Assembly: GCA_032718475.1 (NCBI GenBank)
Contig: JAUCBJ010008108.1
Coordinates: forward strand, 1-47,371
Origin: Nemertoderma westbladi
Lineage: Eukaryota > Xenacoelomorpha > Nemertodermatida > Nemertodermatidae
DNA length: 47,371 nt
Direction of reading: 5' to 3'
A program made the translations under genes and the position numbers. Every line of letters starts with the position of its first letter. Within the stretch, counting starts at the first letter, position 1. Below, in pieces: positions 22,362-33,022 of the stretch. Under the pieces are notes generated by a model that did not search any database, had not been told where the DNA came from, and saw only the letters and a list, made by a program, of their open reading frames with translations.

Positions 22362-22528
22362 CTCACTATTACCCTGTTGTCTTTACGACCGTAGCGTCTC
22401 ACTCCTATAATTATCTTTCCCTGATTTTCTTTGATACTGTATCTCGGAGCAGAGAATTCAACCACAGCTCGGGTGTTTCCCACTGTCCTGTCGGCTTTAC
22501 CTTTCCATGCCAATAACATTTCTTTGTG
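22362..22528 (-). CDS. SLC8-like: NCX copy 1, exon 4: entry strand of Calx-beta domain 1
   Basis: The acceptor TTCCTTACAAG and donor GTGAG|GTTAGT bound a 167-bp exon, starting in phase 0 and leaving two bases. It reads HKEMLLAWKGKADR, then TRAVVEFSAPRYSIKENQGK and IIIGVRRYGRKDNRVIV, and joins directly to RYHTEDE of the next exon. The pattern V-x-F-x-x-x-x-Y-x-x-x-E-N-x-G ... V-x-R-x-G is the first beta-sheet of CBD1, including the conserved Glu (in KEN) that binds Ca2+ in vertebrate NCX1. The reading frame of the domain was chosen over a longer overlapping frame because it alone matches the family and the splice phases. Confidence 0.88.
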
Positions 22529-23299
22529 CTTGTAAGGAACACAATTGTTTTATTCTTTAATTGATACTTTTTCGGTCGAATATACGACAAAATCGGGACA
22601 AAAGGGTGCATTGATTGTAAGTAATTTGATTCACAAACTCAAAAGTCATTGCAACTTTAGTGTCTGCAAGGCGAACTCCAAAACGTAACTCAATATCCAA
22701 TATTGGTTTATGTAGTGAAGCGGCTCTCTAGTTTCATAATAAATATTCGAAAACATTAAATTATTTAAATTGTGTAAGGCAGCAACAGGTGTTAAGGAGT
22801 GCACTAATTTGTATCGCATAACTATGGAAGCAATAAACTATAAAAAATATAAAATGCTACAGTTTAGTTTATATTGTAACTGTAACACTATATCGCTCGA
22901 GCTTTTACTAAATAATTAAACAACTAAAAGTAAAAAAAACTTAACATTTTTTTAGAACATTTTAGAACATTTAAGAACATTTTTTAAAAATATTCTCTCG
23001 ACCTTTTATTCCATGCTGGCACTCGGTAAATAAAACGCCTCGGGAATAGTGAAAAAAAGTTATACATTTAACAAAATAAATTAGTAAAATAAAAAAAAAC
23101 ATAATACGTAATTTTTAATAGATTTGATTGGCTGCAAACGGTACAGCTATTAGCTATTGTATTTAAACTACAATTAGCAATTCAATAATTTGTAAGTGTC
23201 CAACAGAATAACGTATAAGGCCTGTTGAAAGTCTTCTACTTGGCAACCAAAATGCGTTTTATATAGGTAGAAGTATCCTAGAGGGAATTTTTGCCCTTT

Positions 23300-23780
23300 C
23301 GGCATAACTTTGAAGAATTTTCTACAACGAAATCATCTAGACATCTAGCCAACATATTTGTAGACTTCTTCAAAGCCTTCCATTATGTTTCCTACCTAAC
23401 CATGATGAAGATATCTTTGGAGCCTCCGGGATCCCCAATGAGATAATTGATGCAATAAAATCACTGTATGATGGTTTCACAAAGTTTATCTCTACTACAG
23501 ATGGAGTTTCAGACCTATTTAAAGTGTTATGGGGTGTCATTCAACGTGAAACGCCTCCTTTCCTCTTCATTATTGTGGTGGACTATGTTCAACCAGCCAG
23601 TCATACTAGACATAGATGAAACCTACCAGAGAAAGGATGGACCTGAAATTTACTGATGATCTTAATGGAGCTCAAAGTCTACTCAGCTGTCTAGAACAAG
23701 CAGCAACCAATGTAGGTCTATTTGTTGATGTCAAAAGACCAAATCCTAATTTAGATTCTCCCAGCAGGTGATCGTCTTTC
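23300..23780 (+). pseudogene. Non-LTR RT fragment in an NCX intron
   Basis: Frames read FVDFFKAFHYV (about 23347), IPNEIIDAIKSLYDGFTKF, then TTDGVSDLFKV and the degenerate GVIQRETPPFLFIIV. Then come TDDLNGAQSLLSCLEQAA and VGLFVDVKRP. This is the order DF-KAF, I-x-x-I-K-x-L-Y, D-G-x-S, G-V-x-Q-x-x-x-x-P-x-L-F, (A)DD, and A-Q-x-L-L of an RTE/CR1-like reverse transcriptase. Frameshifts and lost residues show it is inactive. It lies opposite to and inside the intron between NCX exons 4 and 3. Confidence 0.75.
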
Positions 23781-24726
23781 AGTGTGTTCAGTCATTGGAT
23801 GGCCTGGTTGGTCACGCATAAGAATTATGTTACACATGGTCTTTGGATTCGGAGATCTGTTGAAGACCTCCAAATACAAAAGGACAAGGCAGTGCCTCAA
23901 TTAAAACACTAGCAAGGGTATGTAAATTTCCTTAATCAAAGTTTTCGTGTAAGTAAGTTTATTCCAGCTGATTGTTCTGCTATTTGCTAATTTACCTGTT
24001 CTGCTCCTTACTGCTGTTGACATTCCTGAAATTTCTGCTAAATGCCAATGATCATGAAAATCCAGATAAGTTAGGGATTTACAAGGATGACTGTGAACTG
24101 TGGGGGTTTTGCATTGCGGAGCCAACAGGCGATGCATGATAGTGGTGTGGCCGATGTATGTAATTTCAGTTTTCCTTCCATAAATATAACATATACATAA
24201 TAAAATGATAAAATACATTTATATATATCATATGGGGGTTTAAAGCTCCATATTTCAGCTTCTTCAACACTCGCAATAAAATTGACTGACTTCCGGACTT
24301 TAATTAATGATATCAGAATCAAATTCTCCAGCATATTTAACTCAAGCATTCTAGAACAATCCAGAATTCATAACAACAACATGGAAACTCACAGCGAAAC
24401 CGCCATATAATCACCAGAATGACATCTCAATGTTCAAAAAATTTACGACAACACATCTTACCACCCCCCCCCCCCCCCCACCCTCCCTTTAACCGGATGC
24501 ATCTGCAAATTCTGAGTCGGCCTCGTCGGTGATAAATACCACTCCTTTAGTTGCTCGCAATGACCCTCCCTGTCTGCCTTATCTATCTTTCAAGATATTT
24601 ATTTTAAACAATTTTATAATAATTAATAAACCTTTTTTACACGTTTTAGACAATTTTTATACATTTGACCCGCTTGGAGCGTATATTTAATAATTGTATG
24701 GGGGTTTCAATCTACCTATATCTGGC

Positions 24727-25095
24727 GCGACCCACCAAGTCAAGCTGAAATTGCAAGTACAATTAGTGGACCATCTGTGGTTGTTGTCGTTATAATTGTT
24801 AGAAATGTAAACCGACTATTAAGTCGGTTTTTCATTGATGAAATAAAACCAAACTTGGTACATATGTATGTGTATGAAGAGTTTGTAACTTCTACACACA
24901 GACATGTGACTATAGTTCCTCTGTCTGATGCTAGGGGTCGAATTTTAAGAAACTTAGAATTTGCTATAATTATAGATCCAACTATCACATTCAGCTGATC
25001 CCTGATGATGGTTGGAGTGACCGGCCAGGTCCACTAATTTTGCTGGTGTGTAAAGGCTTACCTAGAATTCATGCTGCGCGAATTCTGGACGTCTA
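24727..25095. mobile_element. Possible distant member of the fold-back repeat family
   Basis: The start GGCGCGACCCACCAAGTC, internal ACCAAACTTGGTACATATGTATG and end CATGCTGCGCGAATTCTGGACG resemble the corresponding parts of the 14027 and 31059 elements. A stem AAACCGACT-ATTA-AGTCGGTTT lies at 24808-24829. The match is partial, so this is a weak call. Confidence 0.4.
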
Positions 25096-25166
25096 CGTCA
25101 TACTATCTTATGAATATACAGTACGCGATTAAATTCAAATAATTAAAATTAGAAATTGTTACAAAC

Positions 25167-25293
25167 CTTTTCAGGGGAAGGATTTACCACCGGCAGTATT
25201 TTATTATTTGCCCCAGTAAATCGTCGAAGTGCATTTATTCTGTGCCACATTGTTGTGTGATGTCTTTGCGCTTCCTTTTCTGTGGCAAGAATC
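25167..25293 (-). CDS. SLC8-like: NCX copy 1, exon 3: cytoplasmic loop helix
   Basis: The acceptor ATATTTATAG and donor GAAAAG|GTTTGT bound a 127-bp exon. The first base completes the Val codon of the preceding exon, and it ends in phase 0. It reads ILATEKEAQRHHTTMWHRIN, ALRRFTGANNKILPVV and NPSPEK. In NCX proteins this segment of the large intracellular loop precedes CBD1 (pattern K-S-R-x-x-Y-R-I-x-A-x-R-x-x-T-G). A homologous exon with the same GTTTGT donor is at 42072-42201, which confirms it as an exon. Confidence 0.88.
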
Positions 25294-25770
25294 CTATAAA
25301 TATATAATACATGTAAAACATTTTTTATGGTTGTCCCTAACTCGACACCAGCATAAATATTAGACAAATGAAACAATATTTTGGATGAAAAGATTTCATC
25401 AGCCGTTATGCCAGAAATTACGTGCAAAGTATGAATCCCCCCCCCCGCCAACGATAACTATAATCCCCAGAGGAGGCTGGTACTTGTTTAGCTACCATTT
25501 AAGAAAGCAAGGCAGGGATAAACCCTAGCTAGTCCCTTTAAGGCATTCTTAAAAAATGAAAACTTTGCTAGCCCCTTTGAGTTTGGGACTGGAGCCGACG
25601 AGCTCCGGCGAGTTTCGGATGCAATATTGCAATGCAATGTTGCAATATACCACTACTCCTTGGTAGGCCCAAAGATGAGTTCAGCTTCCACAGACACACG
25701 ACAAGATGAATTTCACTTCTTGAATATTCCTTCGTATTATGCTTAACTACTCTGCGATCTGCAGTATACT

Positions 25771-25880
25771 GTTTTACTAACTTACACTGCAGTCTCCTCC
25801 TGGGTATGCTGTTTTACTAACTTACACTGCAGTCTCCTCCTGGGTATGCTGTTTTACTAACTTACACTGCGGTCTCCTCC
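25771..25880. repeat. 40-bp tandem triplication copying a 5' splice site
   Basis: GTTTTACTAACTTACACTGC-AGTCTCCTCCTGGGTATGCT occurs at 25771 and 25811, with a third, slightly different copy at 25851. Read on the minus strand, each unit holds the last ~16 exon bases (GAGGAGACTGCAGT) plus the donor GTAAGTTAG of NCX exon 2. Confidence 0.95.
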
Positions 25881-25992
25881 GGTGTATATTCTTTGTGTTC
25901 CTTCTCCGCCCGCTTCATAAAGGCACGAACATCATCCTCGGTGACCTTATCTTCTATTGCATCTGGTATAGTTGCAAATATTCGTTCATGAT
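25866..25992 (-). CDS. SLC8-like: NCX copy 1, exon 2: cytoplasmic loop
   Basis: The acceptor CCAATATTTAG and donor GCAGT|GTAAGT bound a 127-bp exon. Its first two bases complete an Asp codon with the G of exon 1. It reads HERIFATIPDAIEDKVTEDD, VRAFMKRAEKEHKEY and TPEETA(V). It is a charged helical part of the loop after TM5. Two extra copies of the exon end and donor lie downstream (25771-25850). Use of either would pass an in-frame TAA directly after the normal junction, so only the first donor keeps the protein open. Confidence 0.85.
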
Positions 25993-26727
25993 CTAAATAT
26001 TGGTTAATAATAATGATATAATTACAAAAAATAATAAATACATTTTTATGTTTTATATATATTTCTATTTGTTTGAGAACTTGAGGTTTTAGGTTAAATG
26101 TCCAGTATGATGTACTCAATATGCAGATTTTTACGCAATTAATTTTATAAACCTATTTGTATTTATGATTTATTACACAATATTAATTATGCATGAAATA
26201 ATAGAGTTCAAAAGTAACAATTTCACATTTTTATATATAGAACTGATACTTCAATCTATCCTACAACACACTCAGTTTGTCTCAAAAGTGCCACAAAAGT
26301 CGTAAAAATTATTTGTTATATATAATGCATTATTGTAAAGGATAAAATGATTTACTAATAATCCCAGGGACTTTGGTTATGAAATTGTTTCTGAAAGGAA
26401 ATCTCCAAGATTCATCGCTGCTTCTCTATAGTCATTAATGGAAAACAACTCATCTACAAAGAATGCTGAATAATAAACTGTAGTTAATGTAAATTATTAA
26501 GTAATTTAAACATGACGAAGGGTGATCCAACTCTATAGCAAATGGAGCGGAAAAAATGAATTCGTAGTTAATTTAATTTTTTTATATTTTTATAGTTATA
26601 TTATTTTCCAGACGAACATAATAGATAAAATGTACGTAATTGATAAAAATTCACCCAATTCACCCATTTTACAGTACCAAGTCTATAACCAAAAAAGATT
26701 TATTAAGTAAAAAATGCTGACTCTTAC

Positions 26728-27388
26728 CATGTTTCGTTGCGTTTGTCTTGTTGAAAAAGTAGACATCGACACTCCAACCCAAGAAGACTAAAATTGGAAA
26801 TAGGAAAAACGTGAATACGGCCTCCCAAATGTCAATAACACCTTCAGTTATTGGAACAAGGATGATGAACAACCACACGTAGGCGAACAGAGAGAAAAAC
26901 GAAGTTACTACAACAACCCAAATTTTATTTATTCGGTGTACTTCTCCATTAGGGATAGCGACGATACAGATAGCAGTGATAACGAGAAGGTCAAAGGCAC
27001 CACTACCCACAATAGCACCAGGGCCAATGGGTCCCAATTCAAAGTTATGTGTTAAAATCTCGATGAGAGATAACATAAACTCAGGGGCACTGCTTCCTAA
27101 TGTCATAAGAGTCAGAGTAGAGACTGTTTTGTTCCAAACCAAAACATCAATTTCACGTTTGCCATTAGGGGCATCTTCATCATCTATTGTAACTTTTCGA
27201 GTTTTTGAGGTTATCGTTTCTATGGCAACCATGAATTCGTCAGCCACAACGGCGACTCCTATGAAAGTATACAACAGTCCGATCGCGTAAAGCGCAATCC
27301 GGACACCTGTAGGCCATGATGACTCATCAGCTATCGGGAATATAATGCCTGCATGGCACCTGTACTCATCATGTTGAATAACATCCAT
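26728..27388 (-). CDS. SLC8-like: NCX copy 1, exon 1: transmembrane half 1 with alpha-1 repeat
   Basis: Plasma-membrane Na+/Ca2+ exchanger (SLC8/Calx) N-terminal membrane domain. From ATG 27388 the frame gives CHAGIIFPIADE, TM1 (ALYAIGLLYTFIGVAVVADE), the alpha-1 repeat with TLMTLGSSAPEFMLSLIEIL and GAIVGSGAFDLLVITAICIV, TM4 (VVVVTSFFSLFAYVWLFIIL) and TM5 (AVFTFFLFPILVFLGWSVDV). It ends KTNATKH(D) at donor CATG|GTAAGA in phase 1. GSSAPE, with its ion-binding Glu, is intact. The usual second motif G-S-A-A-F-N reads GSGAFD, with Asp for the ion-coordinating Asn. No signal peptide is encoded here. TTTGATCAG just upstream (27401 side) could be an acceptor, so ATG 27388 may be either the true start or internal to an exon following a signal-peptide exon. 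The 5' boundary is therefore uncertain. Confidence 0.93.
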
Positions 27389-28855
27389 GATATGTAGAAC
27401 CTGATCAAATATGATTCAAGGCATTGGACCCAAAATAAACCCAAATTCAAGTAATTCGAGACATTGCGTTGTACTATGAACAATTCATAATCGATCGTTA
27501 TTTTCTACTACTGTAACTACTAAAAAATACACAATACATATTAATATTATATATGATGCTATATTATTAGTATTAGTTTTATGTTATGTTAGTCAAAGTG
27601 TTTGTAAAATTACTTTCTATTTGTTACAAAGTAACGTAAACGACATCATGTAGTAAGTTTTGGGGACAATTCTATGTGTATGTTAGACATTATTTAGGTT
27701 TATTGTTTTTGTTTTTTCACAAGGTATCAAATAATTTATCAATCTAGAATTATAATAGATTTGATTAGCCAGTGATTGGCAAATTTGCCACTTTTACCTT
27801 TAGGGCTGCGATCTAATGTTATTCACATTGTTTGTGCTATGTTACGGTCATGATAAGGTCTACCGTTTTGTTTTTTACTGTGGCTAAGAGTGATATCACC
27901 GCTTTTGAAAGTTGTCATGAATACCACCTATTTTCCTACATATCATAGTAGTCCTAATCGATATAAAAATCTGTCACATTTTGCTTTAAAATTCAAATTT
28001 ATTACCAAACAGAGAAGGTAATAAAATCAATGCAATGGTAGGATAAATGTTTTATTAATTAATTGGAATTTTTAATCACGAGCTGAATGGCTTCCATATT
28101 TTATATTAGTTTAAAGGGATGGCTTCGAGTTACCGTGATAGCCATTTGTCCAATTATTGTTATTTGCAATAGAGTAGCAAGCAATTCAGGAGGATGAATT
28201 GTCAGCCATAGACTAATAAAAAGTAGTAGTTTATTAATTATTATTTAATTAATGCGCAACTACGTAATAGTAACATTACAGACAATAAAAATTGAGACAA
28301 TAAAAGTATAAACAAATTATATTACCGAAATAATTATGCTTCATTGTTCAAATATCTCATTTTGTTAAATTGAAAAATGTGCTTCTATTATTAATGCTAG
28401 TCAGGAATTATAATAGTCTTTTCCCTTTCCAGTTAATCTAATATAATTTATTGCAGTATATATATACACTGTAGTAGTGCCGGTAGTTAGTTTTTTCAAT
28501 CAATAAATACATACAGTACATTGAATCGAGATTCTGTTGATAAATTTTTGCATATACCAATGCGGCAAGTAGAGGAGTTCTGTGTAGAGAGAACATATGC
28601 TACAAAGACGAGGTAGATAGTAGTGCAAACCTACTGTGATATCTACAGCTATCTAGTTTGTTGTAAGATCTCATACATTAACGATGCTGGTTGGTATACA
28701 TTCTACTCTAATCCTTCGCATCTGTATCGAAAAATAGAGTCTTACACCAGTGTGTGTGTGTGTGTGGGGAGGGGGAGGGGGCGGGGGTATCCCATATCGG
28801 AAAATTAACATCACGTCTAGGCGAATTAGCAAAATGTTAATTATCAATTAATAGG
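27389..28855. other. AT-rich non-coding region 5' of NCX copy 1
   Basis: This would be promoter or first-intron sequence. It contains a (TG)n tract followed by G-rich text (about 28750-28787). I recognise no exon, RNA gene or mobile element. Confidence 0.5.
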
Positions 28856-31017
28856 AACGAATATGTTACAATGTCACGTTGGTCTACACTTGGCCCTATA
28901 TTATTTACAATATTATGTTACAATGTCACGTTGGTCTACACTTGGCCCTATATTATTGAACGAATATGTTACAATGTCACGTTGGTCTACACTTGGCCCT
29001 ATATTATTGAACGAATATGTTACAATGTCATGTTGGTCTACACTCGGCCCTATATTATTGAACGAATATGTTACAATGTCACGTTGGTCTACACTTGGCC
29101 CTATATTATTTACAATATTGTGTTACAATGTCACGTTGGTTTACACTTGGCCCTATATTATTGAACGAATATGTTACAATGTCACGTTGGTCTACACTTG
29201 GCCCTATATTATTTACAATATTATGTTACAATGTCACGTTGGTCTACACTTGGCCCTATATTATTGAACGAATATGTTACAATGTCACGTTGGTCTACAC
29301 TTGGCCCTATATTATTGAACGAATATGTTACAATGTCATGTTGGTCTACACTCGGCCCTATATTATTGAACGAATATGTTACAATGTCACGTTGGTCTAC
29401 ACTTGGCCCTATATTATTTACAATATTATGTTACAATGTCACGTTGGTCTACACTTGGCCCTATATTATTGAACGAATATGTTACAATGTCATGTTGGTC
29501 TACACTTGGCCCTATATTATTGAACGAATATGTTACAATGTCACGTTGGTCTACACTTGGCCCTATATTATTGAACGAATATGTTACAATGTCATGTTGG
29601 TCTACACTTGGCCCTATATTATTGAACGAATATGTTACAATGTCACGTTGGTCTACACTTGGCCCTATATTATTGAACGAATATGTTACAATGTCACGTT
29701 GGTCTACACTTGGCCCTATATTATTGAACGAATATGTTACAATGTCATGTTGGTCTACACTCGGCCCTATATTATTGAACGAATATGTTACAATGTCACA
29801 TTGGTCTACACTTGGCCCTATATTATTTACAATATTATGTTACAATGTCACGTTGGTCTACACTTGGCCCTATATTATTGAACGAATATGTTACAATGTC
29901 ATGTTGGTCTACACTTGGCCCTATATTATTGAACGAATATGTTACAATGTCACGTTGGTCTACACTTGGCCCTATATTATTGAACGAATATGTTACAATG
30001 TCACGTTGGTCTACACTTGGCCCTATATTATTGAACGAATATGTTACAATGTCACGTTGGTCTACACTTGGCCCTATATTATTAACAATATTATGTTACA
30101 ATGTCACGTTGGTCTACAATTGGCCCTATATTATTTACAATATTATGTTACAATGTCACGTTGGTCTACACTTGGCCCTATATTATTTACAATATTATGT
30201 TACAATGTCACGTTGGTCTACACTTGGCCCTATATTATTGAACGAGTATGTTACAATGTCACGTTAGTCTACATTTGGCCCTCTATTATTGAACGAGTAT
30301 GTTACAATGTCACGTTGGTCTACATTTGACCCTATATTATTTACAATATTATGTTACAATGTCACGTTGGTCTGTCTACACTTGGCCCTATATTATTTAC
30401 AATATTATGTTACAATGTCACGTTGGTCTACACTTGGCCCTATATTATTTACAATATTATGTTACAATGTCACGTTGGTCTACACTTGGCCCTATATTAT
30501 TTACAATATTATGTTACAATGCCACGTTGGTCTACACTTGGCCCTATATTATTTACAATATTATGTTACAATGTCACGTTGGTCTACATTTGGCCCTATA
30601 TTATTGAACGAGTATGTTACAATGTCACGTTGGTCTACACATGGCCCTATATTATTTACAATATTATGTTACATTGTCACGTTGGTCTACACTTGGCCCT
30701 ATATTATTTACAATATTATGTTACAATGTCACGTTGGTCTACACTTGGCCCTATATTATTTACAATATTATGTTACAATGTCACGTTGGTCTACACTTGG
30801 CCCTATATTATTTACAATATTATGTTACAATGTCACGTTGGTCTACACTTGGCCCTATATTATTGAACGAATATGTTACATTGTCATGTTGGTCTACACT
30901 CGGCCCTATATTATTGAACGAGTATGTTACAATGTCACGTTGGTCTACACTTGGCCCTATATTATTTACAATATTATGTTACAATGTCACGTTGATCTAC
31001 ACTTGGGCCTATATTAT
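28856..31017. repeat. Minisatellite: 42 units of 51/52 bp
   Basis: The common core is GTTACAATGTCACGTTGGTC, followed by TACACTTGGCCCTATATTATT. Each unit is prefixed either by GAACGAATAT (51-bp type A, 24 units, mostly in the first half) or TACAATATTAT (52-bp type B, 18 units, mostly in the second half). Variants travel together (CATG with CTCGG, GAACGAG with CATTTGG), showing multi-unit duplications. One unit (30341) has a 4-bp insertion. Long plus-strand frames of 134-317 codons exist only because neither unit type carries stops in some phases, and they are not genes. Confidence 0.95.
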
Positions 31018-31058
31018 TTACAATATTCTGCAATGCTTGCAATTATAATTAGTTGTTG

Positions 31059-32178
31059 TGGGGCGAGCCACGAAAGTAAGCGAGCTTAGCATACTGGTAC
31101 CACTAACTCAATCGGTGTGTCTGTTGCTCTGTTGTTGTGTTGTGTTCAATTTTAAACGTTAATAATTCAGCCAAATCTCAATAAAATCTATCCCAACTTG
31201 GTACACATGTAGTCTACATTTGAATTTGCGTGTGGCCTTCGAGAAGCTAAGATAATAGCCAGTTAATTAATTAAATTGGAATTAATTCAGTTAGTTAGGG
31301 TGACAACAGCATTTTCAACATGACTTTTAATGGAAATTAATTATTTTATAGTATAAGATATAAATAATTATACTTAAAAATTATACAGCTGTAATTCCCA
31401 TAACCCATTCATTTATAGTTTCTAATTAGATCAAGCGATTTGCTTTAAGAAATGTGTTTTTAATTGATCTGAGCGTAATTAAGTTATTAATACTAAAATA
31501 CCCTCATCACTCTACACTACCGCCCTTATTCCAAAGCATGCTTGCTATTGCCTACTGGGAACCAGTCCAACCACAAGCTCACCACTACTCATTTGGCAGC
31601 AATGTAATGAGCCAGACTAATAAGAGAACCTTATTGCTTATTTTGTTTACCTTACAAAATGATTGGCTGAGTATTTAATCGAGATTCTTTAGAATAATTA
31701 GCTAAATAATTTATTTGAGGTGTTGACCTTATAAATTAATATTTCAGTATCAATACTATCAGCAGAAGGGAAGTTTTAATATTTCTTACAAATTGGGTTA
31801 TTATATTTATTGTTTAAATTTATGATATTACTTCATGATATATTACTTAACATGTTACCAATATCGTGAGTTTATTGATTTCTTTGATGGTTAAATAAAT
31901 TAAATAATATGCGTTCTTTAATTCTTTTTGCTAGAGATTTGTGCTGTTTGTATATTTGTGAATCGCTCCTAGTTCTATTTTGTATTATATTAAAAATAAA
32001 TATAATAACATATTACTTTTAAAACACAAATTTCCTGATAATACCAGCCTTTCAGCCCATTTACTGGTGTTCGGTTAAATTTCTTAAATACCGAGTTTGT
32101 GATACAGTAGAATCGCTCAATATTTGTCTGAATCTAATAACTAAGCTTCGTGCTGCGCGAAGGCCCCACCAACGTGTA
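31059..32178. mobile_element. Fold-back repeat family member 4 (~1.12 kb)
   Basis: It starts TGGGGCGAGCCACGAAAGTAAG (41 bp after the minisatellite) and has GCGAGCTTAGCATACTGG, CTGTTGCTCTGTTGTTG and CCCAACTTGGTACACATGTAG in the same order as the other members. It ends GTGATACAGT..., then CTGCGCGAAGGCCCCACCAACGTGTA. The interior (31260-32030) is AT-rich without a gene. Confidence 0.7.
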
Positions 32179-33022
32179 ATATAGTTCAACAAATTTCCAT
32201 ACGTACATTAACGTTGAATGCAATTTTTAATTCATTATTATTGCTTGTGCAGACAATTTCATCTAGTATTAATAGGTTATACAAAAACCGTGTTACTTAT
32301 TACATTTACATATTTTATTGTCTTTGTAATCAATCACAATAAATTTCCACTTATTATACCATAAGCCTGAAGTATGCACATTACAAGGTAGAGGATCCAC
32401 AATAATACGAGTACTAGAGCACTGAAGTACTTAGAATAAACAACACCTCCTAGTTCAGTATTACCAGCACAATTGGTATTACGTCGAATGAATAACAGAG
32501 AGAAGCAACCTATGGCCGCACCCAGGTATAGGACCGTCGAGAATTGCAGTTGAGGAACAAGAAAAAGTAGTTGATCGCCCTGAAAATAATAAAAAGTTCC
32601 AAATTAACGCTGAAAGTGAGTGAGATGTGGTATGGTGCGGTGAGTGAGAAAAGCAAAGCAATTTGTAAATTAATCAAACCAAGCAAAATGAAGGCTCTCC
32701 ATCAAAAGCGCGCAGATGTTGTCGAATATTCTTGTGTTTATTAGGTTATACAATTAGTATATGATATTACCGTGAGATCATAAGAACAACTACTATTTAT
32801 GCAAATTAATAGTAATAAGGAATAATAATATTGCGAAAAATATGAATAATTTTGGTACTATCATTTCAGTTAATAGTTTTTCGTTACCGGTACAGTAATT
32901 ACTTCCTTTGGTGTGCGTGTCGTCATTATTGGTTAGAGGGCATGACATTGGATAATTAAACCAAACACGCTTTGAGACTATACTTTGGAAACTACGAATT
33001 CTCAGAAATTAAAAACTCTACT
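32179..33022. other. Non-coding spacer, nothing recognised
   Basis: AT-rich sequence between a fold-back element and the piggyBac-like element. No ORF, RNA gene or repeat could be supported. Confidence 0.5.

Noticed and set aside
22411-22611. A 66-codon minus-strand frame over NCX exon 4
   Set aside because: Another frame of the same strand matches Calx-beta domain 1 and has matching splice phases; this one does not.
24808-24829. Hairpin AAACCGACT-ATTA-AGTCGGTTT followed by T's as a terminator
   Set aside because: Intrinsic bacterial-type terminators are not expected in this eukaryotic context; it is more likely part of a fold-back repeat.
25771-25880. CRISPR-like or other spaced repeat array
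   Set aside because: The 40-bp units are directly adjacent without spacers and copy an exon end; there are no cas genes and the DNA is eukaryotic.
28863-31089. Long plus-strand open frames of 134-317 codons with repeats such as YNVTLVYTWPYII
   Set aside because: They are by-products of a minisatellite whose units lack stops in some phases. The frames shift whenever a 52-bp unit occurs, and overlapping frames are equally open.
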